64,000 nucleotides of DNA from Phycisphaerales bacterium (GCA_016709445.1 JADJMV010000018.1:1-64000); one strand, 5' to 3'. Positions 39,133-48,203 are shown, counted from the first letter of the stretch. Notes: generated by a model not told the origin, from the letters alone. Made by a program: numbers and translations.

Positions 39133-42051
39133 GTGAAGCCCAATCGGTCAACCCGGTGGTGCTGCGCGCTCGCGGGCGCTCTGATGGCCGGCGCTGGATT
39201 CGCCCAGGCCCCCGATCCCCCGACGCAGGCCGCCTCGCCGGCGGCATCTCCCCCCGTGGGCCCGATCCACGTACAGCCCGAGGAAGGCGAGGCCGGGCCG
39301 GAACCTATCCGGCCCAGGGCCGCGGCGCGGATCGTCCGTGCCTTCGACTTTGAGGAACAGCTCACCAACCCGCTCGACATCCCCAAGGGCTGGATCCGGG
39401 CGCAGCACGACGCGCTCGTGCCGCGGATCCGGCCGGACTACCCGATCTGGAACCGCGCCCGGCTCGATTACAAGGTGGCGGCGCACGGCGAGGGCTCGGT
39501 GCGGCTCCCCGTGCGTGGCGGCAACGCGAGCCTGCGCCTGGAGCCTGGCGTGGTCCCGATCTTCCCGCTCGGGCAGTACGAGATCACGGCCCTCGTCCGC
39601 ACGACCAACCTCTCGGCGGCGCGTCCGCGTCTGGTGGTTCGGGCGCTGGACTCCCACAGCGAGCCGATCGAGGGAAGCGAGCGCGCCGCGATCCTGATGG
39701 ATGCCAGCGAGGGCTGGCACCCGCTCGGCGTCATCCTCCCGGGCCTCTTCGCCGACGCCGCGTTCCTCCAGATCGATTTGGAGGTCGTCCAGCCGGCCAC
39801 CTTCGAGAAGCCGACGCTCGCGGAACATCAGGTCTGGGAGTCCGATTTCGACGGCATGGCCTGGTTCGATGATGTGACGGTCATGCAGATGCCCCAGCTG
39901 TCCATGCATGCGCAAAGCCCGCTGGGGATCGTCGCGCGTCCGCTCGCTCCGGAACTGACGGTCGAGATCCGCGACCTCGCGGCCGAGGACATGACCGCGA
40001 CGATCCGCCTCTACGATGCAAAGCGGCATCTGGTGGACGCGACGAGCCGGACCATCAACGTCGGTCGCTCGAAGTGGACATGGGCGCCCGCGGTGGACCA
40101 GCTCGGCTGGTACCGTGCCGTCGTCAACATCGTCTCGGGCGGGCGGGTCATCGCGTCGAGCGTGTGCGACCTGGCGTGGGTCGATGCGGCCGATCACGCC
40201 GGACCTCAGTACGGGACCGGGCCGGCCTTCTCCGGGCTGTCCACCTCGGCCAAGGGGGCCGCGTGGCGCCCCTTCATGGTCGAACTCACCCGCCTCCCCC
40301 CCGGCTCGCCCGCGCAGCTCGCCAGCGCCGCCGACGCTCTCCGTATCGACGCGATCTCGCTGCCCGTGTGGGAGGCGCCCCTGCAAGCCGAAACGCTCCG
40401 GCCCCGGGTTGAGGCGATCCGTCAAGACCTCGCGGCCCTCCGAGCCGAGTGGATCGACGGCGAACTCGCCCTCGCCGTGCTGCCCGAATCGCTGGTCGCG
40501 TCGACGGGTGCGAGGCCGGACCAGGTCGTCCCCATGCTCGCCACCGACGAGGTGAACTGGGGCCCCTTCCTCCTGGAAGCTCTCGACAAGCTCGGAGATA
40601 CCAACTCTCGGTGGATGCTCGGCGTCAGTGGTTCGACCGCGCTCGAGGGCATCGGCCCGATCGACGCGCCGCTGGCGTCGGCCCGGAAGGCGCTCGGCAA
40701 GTTTGTTCCCGGGGTCGAGATCGGGATCGGCTGGCGCGCCGACATGGATCCGGCCGCCGGACTCACCTCCCGCGCGGACCGAGTCATGGTCGAGCTTCCG
40801 AGCTGGATGGGGGGCGCACCGCTCGAGGCGGTCCTGCTGCCCTGGCAGGACGGCCACGGGCCCGTCCCGACGTTTGTGCTCGAGCCGCTCCCGCTCGATC
40901 AGTTCACCGAGCGTGCCGCGGCTGCGGATCTGGCGCGGCGCACGGTCGAGCTCTGGCGCACCGCCACCGCCGACGGGAGGCGGGATTTCCGGGTGGGGAT
41001 CCGAGATCCCTGGACGCTCGAGGAGGGAGAGGAAGTCCGCGCACAGCCCTCTCCGGCCTCCGGAGTGTGGAGGGCGCTGTCCGACCGCCTTGCCGGCCGG
41101 GTGTTTGCAGCGGACTGGCGCATCGGCAAGGGCATGCGGTGCATGCTGTTCGTGCCCGATGAGGCGCACCCCGAGCGCGGCGGCATGCTGGCGGCCTGGA
41201 ACGAGACCGCCCCCTCCGACCGCGCGGAGTTCATCGCGACGCTCGCGGACGGCCCCGTGCGCGTCGCGGACATCTTTGGCAACGAGCGGCTGCTCGAGGC
41301 AACCAGCTCGGAGGATGGAGCGCGTCGAGAGCACCGGGTCGCCCTCTCGGAGGAGCCGATCTTCATCGAGGACATCGACACTTCGCTCGTCGAGTTCCTG
41401 GCCTCTGTCCAGCTTGATCCTCCCCTCATCCAATCGCTCTCGGGCGAGCACGAGCACAACATCCTCCTGCGCAATCCGTGGGGAACGCCCGTCAATGGGC
41501 GCGTCATCGTGACCGAGCCCGGCGGGTTCGTCAGCGGATCGCAGGCGCGCGACCGGACGTGGCAGATCTCTCCACGATCTATGGACTTCGACATCCCCTC
41601 GGGTGACTCCGAGAGCCTGCCGATCCTGCTCTCATTCTCCAGGTCTATCGAGGCCGGGCAGAAGGACTTCGTGTTCGATATCCACGTCGTCGGCGAGCGA
41701 GACTATGGCTGGGTCCGCGCGAGGGCGTTCGCCGAACTCACCTGGAACGACGTCGCGATGGAGTTGAGCGTTCGTCCCGCGGCTGCCGGCCCGGACGCCG
41801 ATCTCATCGTGGAAGCCACCATTACCAATACCGGCGAACAGGTCCGATCCTTCGACGCCGTCGCATACGCATCGGGCATGTCCCGCGTGCGATCCAGCGT
41901 GGGTTCGCTCAAGCCGGGCGAGACGATCGTCCGCCGATTCCCGTTCGTGGACGCCTACGATGCCCTCGGCGGGGGGCGAGTGATGGTGTCGCTCAGCGAG
42001 CCCGATGGGCCCGGGCGTCTCACTCGCTCGGTTGAGATCCCCCGCAGGTAG
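39133..42051 (+). CDS. 972-residue secreted protein, unknown (target of the sigma module?)
   Basis: A very large exported protein (GTG start at 39133, signal peptide ending in GAGFAQA). About residues 65-270 look like a jelly-roll carbohydrate-binding or lectin-like domain (FDFEEQLTNPLDIPKGW, HGEGSVRLPVRGGNASLRL, WFDDVTVMQMPQ). A middle part (about 300-560) resembles a TIM-barrel-like glycan enzyme by its alternating strand-helix layout, but I see no catalytic acids I can name. C-terminally, two Ig-like beta domains follow (LRNPWGTPVNGRVIVTEPGGF, LIVEATITNTGEQVRSFDAVA). It is 42 bases after the anti-sigma-like gene, so it is probably regulated with or by it. Function not recognised. Confidence 0.75.
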   Translation: MKPNRSTRWCCALAGALMAGAGFAQAPDPPTQAASPAASPPVGPIHVQPEEGEAGPEPIRPRAAARIVRAFDFEEQLTNPLDIPKGWIRAQHDALVPRIRPDYPIWNRARLDYKVAAHGEGSVRLPVRGGNASLRLEPGVVPIFPLGQYEITALVRTTNLSAARPRLVVRALDSHSEPIEGSERAAILMDASEGWHPLGVILPGLFADAAFLQIDLEVVQPATFEKPTLAEHQVWESDFDGMAWFDDVTVMQMPQLSMHAQSPLGIVARPLAPELTVEIRDLAAEDMTATIRLYDAKRHLVDATSRTINVGRSKWTWAPAVDQLGWYRAVVNIVSGGRVIASSVCDLAWVDAADHAGPQYGTGPAFSGLSTSAKGAAWRPFMVELTRLPPGSPAQLASAADALRIDAISLPVWEAPLQAETLRPRVEAIRQDLAALRAEWIDGELALAVLPESLVASTGARPDQVVPMLATDEVNWGPFLLEALDKLGDTNSRWMLGVSGSTALEGIGPIDAPLASARKALGKFVPGVEIGIGWRADMDPAAGLTSRADRVMVELPSWMGGAPLEAVLLPWQDGHGPVPTFVLEPLPLDQFTERAAAADLARRTVELWRTATADGRRDFRVGIRDPWTLEEGEEVRAQPSPASGVWRALSDRLAGRVFAADWRIGKGMRCMLFVPDEAHPERGGMLAAWNETAPSDRAEFIATLADGPVRVADIFGNERLLEATSSEDGARREHRVALSEEPIFIEDIDTSLVEFLASVQLDPPLIQSLSGEHEHNILLRNPWGTPVNGRVIVTEPGGFVSGSQARDRTWQISPRSMDFDIPSGDSESLPILLSFSRSIEAGQKDFVFDIHVVGERDYGWVRARAFAELTWNDVAMELSVRPAAAGPDADLIVEATITNTGEQVRSFDAVAYASGMSRVRSSVGSLKPGETIVRRFPFVDAYDALGGGRVMVSLSEPDGPGRLTRSVEIPRR

Positions 42052-42137
42052 CGGCCCACGGCCCCCCGGCCCGCGGCCGTGGTCACCGTATCTCGCGTAG
42101 GCCCGCCCCGAGTCGGCGCAATGCGCTACGCTCGGGC

Positions 42138-42749
42138 ATGGACCTGCCGCTGAACGAAAGACGATTCGGGGACTTCCTCGAGCAGCTCTCCTCGAAGACG
42201 CCCACGCCCGGGGGCGGGGCCGTCGCCTCGGCTGTCGGCGCGCTCGGCGCCGCGCTGGCCAATATGGTCCTCGCCTATAGCGTCGGACGGAAAAACCTCG
42301 CGACGCACACCCCCAAGCTCGAGGATGCGGCCGCCCGGCTCCGGCGCGCCCGCACGCTCCTGCTCGAACTGGCCGCCGAGGACGAGCGCGTGTACGGGCT
42401 CGTCAACGAACTGTCCAGGCTCGAACAGGACCACCCCCGACGCGCCGACCTTCCGGAAGCCTGCGGGGCCGCGGCGCAGGTGCCGCTCACCTGTGTCGCC
42501 ACCTGCCTCAATGTCCTGGGCATCCTCGACGAGCTGCCGCCGATCACGAACACGAACCTCCGGAGCGACCTGGCGATCGCCGCGGTCCTCGCCGAGGCGG
42601 CCGCGCGGAGCGCGGCCTGGAATGTCGAGGTCAACCTGCCCTTGATTGCGGACCCGGCGGTGCGGGAGGGGCTCCGCGAGCAATGCGCCTCCATGCTGGA
42701 GAACACCGTCGCCACCGCTCGGCGTGTCGAGCGTGCCTGCCGCGCATAG
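42138..42749 (+). CDS. Formiminotransferase-cyclodeaminase-like cyclodeaminase (FTCD_C)
   Basis: A 203-residue protein of the FTCD_C family, the cyclodeaminase half of folate-dependent histidine-degradation enzymes, as a stand-alone gene. Family features are SKTPTPGGGAVASAVGALGA, AALANMVLAYSVGRKN, LLLELAAEDERVYGLV, and DLAIAAVLAEAAARSAAWNV. It would convert 5-formimino-THF to 5,10-methenyl-THF. No hut genes are near, so the true role may be folate one-carbon handling. The start is an ATG 36 bases before the RsbU-like gene's operon. A TACGCT 6 bases upstream would make it leaderless. Confidence 0.9.
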   Translation: MDLPLNERRFGDFLEQLSSKTPTPGGGAVASAVGALGAALANMVLAYSVGRKNLATHTPKLEDAAARLRRARTLLLELAAEDERVYGLVNELSRLEQDHPRRADLPEACGAAAQVPLTCVATCLNVLGILDELPPITNTNLRSDLAIAAVLAEAAARSAAWNVEVNLPLIADPAVREGLREQCASMLENTVATARRVERACRA

Positions 42750-42784
42750 GCTCTCCCCGGCGCAACGCCGCAGGGAGACTCCGC

Positions 42785-44077
42785 TTGCCACGTCTCGAGA
42801 TCGAGTGCACGCACGATCTGCGCATCCTGACGGAGATGCTCCGCGAGGTGAGCCTCGTCCGCGATCCCGTCACGCTGCTCAGCCAGTTCGGGCGCCACTT
42901 CTGGAAAGTGCGTCCTCTCGAGTTGATGATCTCGCTCTCGCAGCGAGGCCTGCCGGAAGGTCAGTACAAGATCACGCGTGAGATCAGGCCCTCGCTCGTC
43001 GACCCAGAGCACGAGCCCGCCAACCCCTGGCGGGACTGGGCCCGAATGCCCGCGCTCTCCGGCGGGTTCCTCGGCGAGGTGCTCTCGCGCCCCGAGCCCC
43101 AGGTGTGGCACAACCTGCGGTTGATGGCCGACCCGGTCGTCGGCGACCGCCTCGCCGATATCGGGAGTTGTCTGGCCAGCCCCATCTTCGACGACGGGAA
43201 GCCCCTCAACTGGAACCTCTATTTCCACCGCGACCCGGTCTTCTACACCCCGGACCATCTCGCCGATCACTTCCTCACCACCAACCTCGTCGGCACCGCC
43301 ACGCGCAACCTCCTCGCGGTCAACCGGGCCGACGAGCTCAACCGCAAGCTGACCGCGCAGCTCGAAGCCGTCGCCCGCGTCCAGCAGGCGCTCCTCCCCA
43401 CGAGCATCCCCGCCATCCCGGGCCTCAAGATCGTCACCAGCTACCTCACCAGCGACGAGGCCGGGGGCGACTACTACGACTTCTTCCCCATCCCCGGCGG
43501 CCGTTGGGGCATCCTCATCGCCGATGTCTCCGGCCATGGCGCCGCCGCGGCCACGGTCATGGCCATGCTCCATGCCATCCTGCACGGCTACGAGGGTCCG
43601 GAGTTTGCACCCGATGCGGTCATGAAGTACGCCAACCGCCGTCTGGCCGCCAGCCGCATCGAGTCCACGTTTGTCACGGCTTTCTTCGGCGTCTACGACC
43701 CCCTCACGGGGAGGCTGCAATACGCCCGTGCCGGCCATAACCCGCCGCGACTGAAGAAAGGCGACACCGGTGAGGTGCTCGCGATCGACGGGGCGCCGGG
43801 CCTCCCGCTCGGCATCATCGACGAATACGATGGACTCAATGGCACCATCGTCCTCGGCCCGCTCGACACCCTCGTGCTCTATACCGACGGGATCACCGAG
43901 GCCTTCAGCCCCCAGCGAGAACAGTTCGGAGTCCAGGGGCTCGACGAGGCACTGCTCGGCTGCTCGGGAGATCCCGAGTGCGTCGTGGATTCCGTCCACA
44001 AGGCCCTCTTCCGGCACACCGGGTCGCTCTCCCGCGATGACGACCAGACGATCGTCGCCATCCGGAGACTCACCTGA
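42785..44077 (+). CDS. RsbU-type PP2C phosphatase
   Basis: A 430-residue serine phosphatase of the RsbU/SpoIIE class. Residues 1-185 form a GAF-like sensor domain, then the phosphatase domain with VQQALLPTSIPAIPGLKI, GGDYYDFFPI, DVSGHGAAAA, ARAGHNPPRL, LVLYTDGITEAFS and the acidic metal-binding sites of PPM enzymes. It would dephosphorylate an anti-sigma antagonist protein. The start is a TTG at 42785 with an AGGGAGA site 7 bases upstream, which fits better than the ATG 34 codons earlier (Arg-rich, overlapping the previous gene). It follows the cyclodeaminase by 36 bases. Confidence 0.9.
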   Translation: MPRLEIECTHDLRILTEMLREVSLVRDPVTLLSQFGRHFWKVRPLELMISLSQRGLPEGQYKITREIRPSLVDPEHEPANPWRDWARMPALSGGFLGEVLSRPEPQVWHNLRLMADPVVGDRLADIGSCLASPIFDDGKPLNWNLYFHRDPVFYTPDHLADHFLTTNLVGTATRNLLAVNRADELNRKLTAQLEAVARVQQALLPTSIPAIPGLKIVTSYLTSDEAGGDYYDFFPIPGGRWGILIADVSGHGAAAATVMAMLHAILHGYEGPEFAPDAVMKYANRRLAASRIESTFVTAFFGVYDPLTGRLQYARAGHNPPRLKKGDTGEVLAIDGAPGLPLGIIDEYDGLNGTIVLGPLDTLVLYTDGITEAFSPQREQFGVQGLDEALLGCSGDPECVVDSVHKALFRHTGSLSRDDDQTIVAIRRLT

Positions 44078-44177
44078 AGGCCCGTCGATCGCGCCCGGTG
44101 CGCCCGCTCGCCTCTGACTCGGGCCGGGTGACCCGCGCCGGACCAATCCGCCAGCTTCCCCGACCGGCAAGCCATCC

Positions 44178-44663
44178 ATGAATCCCAGCGGCGACAACCC
44201 AGGCCCAAACTCCGAATGGTTCGACCGCCCCGATCCCGATACGGGCGAGACCGGTCTCCGATTTGCCTGCACCATGTGCGGCCACTGCTGCTCGGGGCCG
44301 CCCGGCTTCGTCCTCTTCACCGAAGCAGAGGGACGGGCCATCGCCGACGAACTCGGCATCTCCTACCAACGCTTCTACGACGAATACACCGAGGACACGC
44401 CCCGGGGCCGCTCGATCAAGGAACGCCCCGGCCCACGCGGCTTCGATTGTGTCCTGCTCGACCGCGAGCGTGTCCCGGGCAAGGCGGTGTGCGGCGTGTA
44501 CAAGTCCCGTCCCGCTCAGTGCCGCTCGTGGCCCTTCTGGCGGGGGCTTCTGCTCTCCCGCGACACCTGGATCCGCGCCAAGAGTACCTGCCCCGGTCTC
44601 GATACCGGCCGGCTGCACACACCGGTGGAGATCCGCATCATCCGAGATGGGCACGACGCGTAG
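44178..44663 (+). CDS. YkgJ-family zinc/iron cluster protein
   Basis: A 161-residue protein of the YkgJ/CxxCxxCC family. CTMCGHCC (about residues 31-38) is the signature, with a later CDC-like FDCVLL, CGVYKSRPAQCRSWPFW (about 103-119) and STCPGLD. These bind zinc or an Fe-S cluster; function is generally unknown. It follows the RsbU-like gene by 100 bases and may share its transcript. Its stop faces the GH31 gene across octamer array C. Confidence 0.9.
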   Translation: MNPSGDNPGPNSEWFDRPDPDTGETGLRFACTMCGHCCSGPPGFVLFTEAEGRAIADELGISYQRFYDEYTEDTPRGRSIKERPGPRGFDCVLLDRERVPGKAVCGVYKSRPAQCRSWPFWRGLLLSRDTWIRAKSTCPGLDTGRLHTPVEIRIIRDGHDA

Positions 44664-44708
44664 CCGACGCCGAGAGCCCCCTGCGTCCACCCGGTTTCCT
44701 CACTCCCC

Positions 44709-44787
44709 ACTTCGTCACTTCGTCTCTGCGTCTCTTCGTCTCTTCGTCTCTTCGTCTCTGCATCTCTGCATCTCTGCATCTCTCCCC
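44709..44787 (-). repeat. Octamer tandem repeat directly after the alpha-glucosidase stop (array C)
   Basis: Minus strand: the TAG stop of the GH31 gene, then GGGTGGGGAGAGATGCAGAG and about nine units alternating GATGCAGA and GACGAAGA, then GTGGGGAGTG. This is the longest of three related arrays. It also fills the whole gap to the convergent YkgJ gene. Confidence 0.8.
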
Positions 44788-44791
44788 ACCC

Positions 44792-46945
44792 CTAATCCAG
44801 CCCGATCGGCATCTGATTCGGCCCACCCACCAGCACCGTGATCATGTCGCCGCCGATTCCGGTCGCCCGAGCCACGCGTTCCCCATCCAGCAGCACGACG
44901 ATCTCCGCCACCCGCAGCGGTCGGGGCAGGCGCCCCTCCGCCGACTCCACCCAGACGCGCACATGGTTGTTGTCGCGCTCCGCGGCGTAGCGCGAGAGTA
45001 AGTACTCCCCCTCGCGATAGGCGAAGCCCTCGCCGGCGTCCTCGAAGAGTGACCCCTCGGCGCGGCCGGTGGAATCGAGATTCACGATGAGCGTGATCGG
45101 ATCCAGCGGGCGCTCGTCGGTATGCTGCATGATCGGGCCCAGGGGCAAGATCGCGCCGGGGCGCAGGAACAGTTGCGGGAGGTTGGCATCGATCGCGGCC
45201 GCGGGCTCGAAGCGGCGCCACAACCCCGAGGGCATCGCCGAACGGCACTTGTTGTCCGGCGCGGCGCTCGCCCGGACGAGGACGTCGCGCCCGAGCAGGA
45301 ACGAGTCGTCCGCATCCCGCAGGGCGGGGTCGGCCGGATCGGCAAAGAAGAGCGGACGCATCGGCGGCACACCGGACTGCTCCGCCTCGCGGAAGAGCGT
45401 GTAGTAGTAGGGGAGCAGCCGGTACCGCCGCTCCAGGGCCAGCCGGCAGGCGTGCTCGCACGCCGGACCGAAGCTCCACGGCTCGTGCCGGTTGGTGCTC
45501 TTGTCCGAGTGCGCTCGCGCGAAGGGCAGCAGTGCCCCGATGCCCATCCACCTCGCGAAGAGCTCGGCGTCGGCGTTCTCCGCGAACCCGCCGATATCGC
45601 AGCCGGCGAAGGGCTGCGCGCTCAGACCCAGATTGAGCATCATCGGGATCGTCCAGGAGAGGTGCTCCCACGTACTCGCCGAATCCCCCGTCCAGCAGCA
45701 CGCGTAGCGGTGGCCGCCGAGGTAGTTGGAGCGGCTGAGCACGAACGGGCGCCGTCCGGGTCGCTCGCGCAGAAGTCCCTCGAACGTCGCCCGCGCCATC
45801 TGCATGCCGTACGCGTTGTGGTACCGCGCGTGCGTGTCCGGCCCGCCCAGATCCGGGTCGGCGCGGTGGGTGCAGTCGAGCGGGATCGACCGCCCCGGCC
45901 CGTCAAAGACCGAGGGCTCGTTCATGTCATTCCACACCCCGTCGGCCCCGATCCGGACGAACCGCGCCGTCAGGTCGCCCCACCAGCGCCGAGCCCCGGC
46001 GTTCAGGAAGTCGGGGAAGGCACACCGCCCGGGCCACACGTCGCCCTCGAAGGGCGTCCCATCCGGGCGCATCACGAAGTGCCCGTGCTCCAGCCCTTCC
46101 GAATAGGCCGGGTACTCCGCGTCGATCTTGACGCCGGGGTCGAGGATCCACGCCGTCCGGAACCCCCGCAGACGGAGCTGCGCGATCATCTTCTCGGCGT
46201 CGGGGAAACGGTGCTCGTCGATCGTAAACGTGCGCGCCCCGTCCGCATAGTCGATGTCCAGCCACAGCGTGTCGCACGGGATCCATCGGGCGCGGAAGTC
46301 CTCGGCGATCCCCAGCAGCTCGTGCTCCGCGCCGTACGAGTAGCGGCACTGGTGGAAACCCAACGCCCAGCGCGGCGGGAGCGGCGTCGTCCCGATCAGC
46401 AACGCCAACTCCGCCATCACGCCGCCCGGCGAATCGGCCTCGATCACGTAGACCGCCGGCGCCGCTCCCTCGGTCGCCGCCTGCACGTGATCCTCCAGCA
46501 GAATCTCACACCGGCGTGTGGTGTCGAACAGCACCCCGAACGCCGTCCCATCGTCGCGCAGCGCGAGCACCCAGGGGTGCGACTGGTACAGCGAGGGCGT
46601 CTGCAGGTCGTACCCGAAGGAGTCGGTGTTCCAGAGCACCGCTACCCGCGAGTTGCGGCGGAGTCCCCCGGCCGCCTCGCCGCACCCGTAGAAGTGCGTC
46701 CCCTTCGGACAGCGGACCCGCACCAGCGCCCGGCCGCCCGCTTCCCTGGCAAACTCGGGTTGCACCCCGACGGGGCCCTCGACCGGGATGTCCTCCAGTG
46801 GCCCCACAATCGCCACGGAGGGTGGCGGCGGCGGACTGCCCGGAGCCAGAAACCGGACCGTCCGGGCGCCGACCCGTATCGGTGCGGGGTCCCGGGCCCA
46901 CTCGCTGGCGGGCGTCGCTTCCTTGCGGCTGCTCTTGTCTTGCAA
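44792..46945 (-). CDS. GH31 alpha-glucosidase
   Basis: A 717-residue glycoside hydrolase of family 31, retaining alpha-glucosidase type. The N-terminal beta domain is followed by the catalytic barrel with RWALGFHQCRYSYG, WLDIDYADG, the catalytic nucleophile in DGVWNDMNEPSVF, SRSNYLGGHRYACCWTGD (acid/base region) and LPFARAHSDK. C-terminal beta domains follow. No signal peptide is obvious, so it may act in the cytosol on maltose, isomaltose or trehalose-derived sugars. A TAGCAT hexamer (46979-46984, minus strand) lies 34 bases upstream. Its stop abuts array C. Confidence 0.94.
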   Translation of the reverse strand: MQDKSSRKEATPASEWARDPAPIRVGARTVRFLAPGSPPPPPSVAIVGPLEDIPVEGPVGVQPEFAREAGGRALVRVRCPKGTHFYGCGEAAGGLRRNSRVAVLWNTDSFGYDLQTPSLYQSHPWVLALRDDGTAFGVLFDTTRRCEILLEDHVQAATEGAAPAVYVIEADSPGGVMAELALLIGTTPLPPRWALGFHQCRYSYGAEHELLGIAEDFRARWIPCDTLWLDIDYADGARTFTIDEHRFPDAEKMIAQLRLRGFRTAWILDPGVKIDAEYPAYSEGLEHGHFVMRPDGTPFEGDVWPGRCAFPDFLNAGARRWWGDLTARFVRIGADGVWNDMNEPSVFDGPGRSIPLDCTHRADPDLGGPDTHARYHNAYGMQMARATFEGLLRERPGRRPFVLSRSNYLGGHRYACCWTGDSASTWEHLSWTIPMMLNLGLSAQPFAGCDIGGFAENADAELFARWMGIGALLPFARAHSDKSTNRHEPWSFGPACEHACRLALERRYRLLPYYYTLFREAEQSGVPPMRPLFFADPADPALRDADDSFLLGRDVLVRASAAPDNKCRSAMPSGLWRRFEPAAAIDANLPQLFLRPGAILPLGPIMQHTDERPLDPITLIVNLDSTGRAEGSLFEDAGEGFAYREGEYLLSRYAAERDNNHVRVWVESAEGRLPRPLRVAEIVVLLDGERVARATGIGGDMITVLVGGPNQMPIGLD

Positions 46946-47066
46946 GATTCGGCTCTCTCGGTGTGAATGAACCGCGCCATGCTATCGACCAGTTCCCCCC
47001 GGTGGGCCCAGTCCCGCGCGACACAAACCTCTATGAGCCAAGGCTTCCCAGTGCACCGCAGACCGA

Positions 47067-47891
47067 TCAATCGGCCCGGGCCCCGCCCGCAAGCCCGATC
47101 TCTCGCAGCACACGTTCCCGGAGGCCCGGCGGCAGGTGGTCGGTGCCGGCCGCACGGCAAAGGTCCGCCACGAGGTCCATGCTCTGGAAGACCGCCCGGC
47201 ACCGCTCGCAGGTGATCCCATCCAGCATCGGGAAGGGTGCCCCGCGGTCCAGAGCGTCCTGCTTGGCGTTGAGCAGGTCGATGCAGACCCGCTCCTCGTA
47301 GGCCGGCGGCGGGGCATCGCGGGTCGGCACGGCCGCCGTGAGCGCCCGGTAGAGCGCCAGCCTGGCGCGGTGGAGGCGCGTCTTCACGGTTGCCTCCTTC
47401 ATGTCCAGAACCTCGGCCGTCTCCGCCACGCTCAGGCCCGCAATCTCTTTGAGCACGAGCGGGATGCGGTAGTCGTCCGAGAGCGCCGCGATCTCCACCT
47501 CCAGAGCCTCGAGCGCCTCGCGCCGAACGATTCTGTACAGCGGCGTGTCCTCGTCGGTCAGCGCGGCCGGCACAGGTCCGGTGGCGGGCAGGTCCGACTC
47601 GAGCGGCACGGAGTGTGCACCCTGACGGGCCTGGGTGCGATGGAATCGCTTGCACGCCCGACTCGCGATCCGATAGAGCCAGGTCGTCGCAGAAGACTCC
47701 CCGCGGAAGCCGGGCCACGACCGGTATGCCCCCAAGAACGTCTCCTGGACCACGTCCGCCGCATCCTGTGCATTCCCGCAGAACCGCAGCGCCAGTGCGT
47801 ACACCCTGGTCCCATGTGAATCCATGAGCCGAGCGATCGCTTGGTCGGGCGAGGATCCGGGGGAGAGCTCGTCGGGCTCTGGAGAACGCAT
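47067..47891 (-). CDS. ECF sigma factor fused to a Cys-containing domain
   Basis: A 274-residue sigma-70 protein. Region 2 reads ARLMDSHGTRVYALALRFCGN, DVVQETFLGAYRSWPGF and TTWLYRIASRACKRFHRTQ; region 4 reads LSDDYRIPLVLKEIAGLSV with ATVKTRLHRARLAL. About residues 190-274 form an extra domain with CIDLLNAKQDAL, ITCERCRAVFQSMDLVADLCRA and a helical tail. The CxxC and nearby Cys suggest a zinc-finger-like switch acting in cis, as in ECFs with C-terminal extensions. The ATG at 47891 follows a TACACT hexamer (47900-47905, minus strand) by 9 bases. Confidence 0.85.
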   Translation of the reverse strand: MRSPEPDELSPGSSPDQAIARLMDSHGTRVYALALRFCGNAQDAADVVQETFLGAYRSWPGFRGESSATTWLYRIASRACKRFHRTQARQGAHSVPLESDLPATGPVPAALTDEDTPLYRIVRREALEALEVEIAALSDDYRIPLVLKEIAGLSVAETAEVLDMKEATVKTRLHRARLALYRALTAAVPTRDAPPPAYEERVCIDLLNAKQDALDRGAPFPMLDGITCERCRAVFQSMDLVADLCRAAGTDHLPPGLRERVLREIGLAGGARAD

Positions 47892-48197
47892 ATCCAGCGA
47901 GTGTATGCGGTTACGACCGAGCCGCATCCCGGCGAAGCCGGCCGCAAGGAGACAACCTCGCCGTGGTGCGATGATCCCGATCGCCGCGCGCCATCCGCGG
48001 GACGTGCCGGGTCGATCCTGTCTCGAGGCGGGAGTTCGGGGCCGGACCGCGCCCGTCGATCCGGTCGATACCGGCTTGTTCGGCCGCCCGGGCCCGCGCG
48101 GCTCGGCCACCGCTGCGAGGCGGCCGCGAGAGCCCGGAAGTCCGGAGCGTGCGCGCTTGGCCCGAGAGCGCGGGGGGGGCGCCCGCCCGCTCGTCCC

Positions 48198-48203
48198 TAG
48201 ACT
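48198..48203 (+). promoter_or_regulatory. Possible -10 element for the MBL-rhodanese gene
   Basis: TAGACT, about 90 bases before the start at 48292. It stands out as one of the few AT-containing hexamers in this very GC-rich divergent gap. Confidence 0.3.

Noticed and set aside
19634..44787. The octamer arrays considered as CRISPR repeats.
   Set aside because: Units are 8 bases and contiguous without spacers, and there are no cas genes in the window.
44516..44826. Minus-strand frames encoding RRRDEETKRRRDEE-like peptides.
   Set aside because: They are translations of the octamer array, not genes. They look like coiled coils only because the repeat is in frame.
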